Origin: a bacterium
Lineage (GTDB): Bacteria; UBA9089; UBA9088
NCBI GenBank assembly: GCA_003498085.1
Contig: DNCM01000104.1
Coordinates: 1-7,186, forward strand
Reading direction: 5' to 3'
DNA: 7,186 nt
Made by a program: the position numbers and the translations under genes
The notes under the pieces: generated by a model
Seen by the model: only the letters and a program-made list of their open reading frames with translations
What the model was told of the DNA's origin: nothing
The model's database searches: none
Shown: piece after piece, positions 6,583-7,186 of the stretch
How positions within the stretch are numbered: the stretch's first letter is position 1
Layout of the letters: every line of letters begins with the position of its first letter

Positions 6583-7041
6583 TTAAGGTAGCGAAAAATT
6601 GGATTTTATACTTTTTAGTGTTCTTTGTATTTCACGATTTATTTCCTTTTTCTTTATTTCTTCTCGTTTATCTACGAGTCTTTTTCCTCTACCAATTCCT
6701 AATTCTACCTTTACTTTTCCATTCTTAAAATAAAGTCTTATCGGAACAAGAACCATTCTTTTTTCTTGTAGCTTTCCTTCTAATCTTTTAATTTGGTATT
6801 TATGAAGGAGAAGTTTCCTTTTTCTTTTTTCGTCATAAGATATACCTTGTGGATATTGATCAATGTGAGAATTGTAAAGAAAGCATTCTCCATTTTCTAT
6901 TCTTCCAAAAGCCCCATTTATATTACCCCTTTTTTCTCTTAAAGACTTTACTTCACTTCCCAAAAGACAAATTCCAGCCTCTAGAGTTTCCTCAATGTCA
7001 TAATTATAATATGCTTTCTTATTTGTGCAAATTATTTCTAT
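6583..7041 (-). CDS. smpB: SmpB, SsrA (tmRNA)-binding protein; non-canonical start
   Basis: SmpB binds tmRNA and brings it to stalled ribosomes for trans-translation. The frame matches the whole family: ICTNKKAYYNYDIEETLEAG (4-23), GSEVKSLR (28-35), ARIENGE-like GRIENGECFLYN (46-57), the KLLLHK box (76-81), YFKNGKVKVELG (104-115) and the C-terminal DKREEIKKKE (124-133). The basic tail is expected to enter the mRNA channel. The conserved N-terminus extends to about 7041, where the codon is ATA; an in-frame TAA follows immediately upstream at 7050-7048, with no ATG, GTG, TTG or CTG between them. ATA 7041, ATA 7035 or ATT 7032 are the possible starts, giving about 150 aa, the normal length. A TTG at 6963 would remove 26 conserved residues. 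No Shine-Dalgarno motif is visible and no ssrA gene is seen in the window. Confidence 0.9.
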   Translation of the reverse strand: MEIICTNKKAYYNYDIEETLEAGICLLGSEVKSLREKRGNINGAFGRIENGECFLYNSHIDQYPQGISYDEKRKRKLLLHKYQIKRLEGKLQEKRMVLVPIRLYFKNGKVKVELGIGRGKRLVDKREEIKKKEINREIQRTLKSIKSNFSLP

Positions 7042-7054
7042 ATGTTTTTATTTA

Positions 7055-7139
7055 AGCGGGAGAAGGGACTTGAACTTCGGATTTTCTAAGGCTCAAAGCT
7101 CGCGTGCTTGCCTTCGCTACGCTTCGGCATTGCTCCCAC
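7055..7139 (-). repeat. tRNA-like degenerate sequence in a GC-richer island
   Basis: On the minus strand GTGGGAG (7139-7133) can pair over 7 bp with CTCCCGC (7062-7056), an acceptor-stem-like closure of an 85-nt unit including one discriminator-like base; this is the size of a class II (Leu/Ser) tRNA. A T-loop-like GTTCAAGTC precedes the 3' strand. However, the T-stem halves (CGAAG and CCCTT) do not pair, no D arm with GG is present, and no 5+7+5 anticodon arm forms. The middle instead gives small hairpins (AAGC-ACGCGA-GCTT; TGCC...GGCA). It is best read as a decayed tRNA or a tRNA-derived repeat. Base composition is clearly more GC-rich than the rest of the window, and this continues to 7186. 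Confidence 0.4.
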
Positions 7140-7186
7140 TTGGTCGCAAACGCACTCCTTTTCGCCTAACAAAATCTCTCGTTCCC

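Noticed and set aside
7055..7139. Functional tRNA-Leu/Ser or ssrA (tmRNA) next to smpB
   Set aside because: The T stem does not pair, D and anticodon arms do not form, and the T-arm sequence and 5' end do not resemble tmRNA.
7052..7165. A 37-codon open frame through the tRNA-like island ending ...SEVQVPSPA
   Set aside because: No start codon near its beginning, and the ending is what translation of a tRNA T arm and acceptor strand gives; judged non-coding.

Overview
The window is AT-rich and every supportable gene lies on the minus strand, so the genes are read from right to left. A Gram-negative (two-membrane) bacterium is indicated by an outer-membrane beta-barrel protein with a signal peptide, a WaaE-like LPS-core glycosyltransferase and an O-antigen ligase/polymerase. 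Arginine codons are mostly AGA/AGG, which fits the tRNA-Arg(UCU) encoded here. Shine-Dalgarno motifs are almost absent at the likely starts. The domain combination in the leftmost gene resembles proteins from uncultivated deep-branching bacterial phyla, but I cannot assign a phylum from sequence alone.

Layout in transcription order. (1) 7186-7055: a GC-richer island that ends in a tRNA-like 3' end, probably a degenerate tRNA or tRNA-derived repeat. (2) 7041-6583: smpB, the tmRNA-binding ribosome-rescue protein, with no canonical start codon where the conserved N-terminus begins. (3) 6582-6345: an AT-rich spacer holding an extended -10 promoter. (4) 6344-6272: tRNA-Arg(UCU). (5) 6263-4051: a compact surface-polysaccharide block. 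It contains an O-antigen ligase-like membrane protein starting 8 nt after the tRNA, a family 2 glycosyltransferase overlapping it by 11 bp, and a dead GT4 glycosyltransferase remnant with a frameshift and a 3' truncation. (6) 4054-3323: a WaaE/KdtX-like glycosyltransferase. (7) 3263-2178: a receiver domain fused to a histidine-kinase-like module whose phosphoacceptor His is Gln. (8) 2212-1: a secreted protein with a gluzincin metallopeptidase, a TolB-like propeller and an outer-membrane barrel, cut off by the window edge and overlapping the regulator by 35 bp.

The simplest reading is that the tRNA promoter, perhaps helped by a weak promoter before the regulator gene, drives a tightly packed operon. 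That operon would build or modify LPS/O-antigen at the envelope and end with an envelope-localised protease-barrel protein under a linked, atypical two-component-type regulator. The main points of interest are the pseudo-kinase/protease pair, the missing smpB start, the decayed GT4 gene, the tRNA-mRNA junction and the tRNA-like island.
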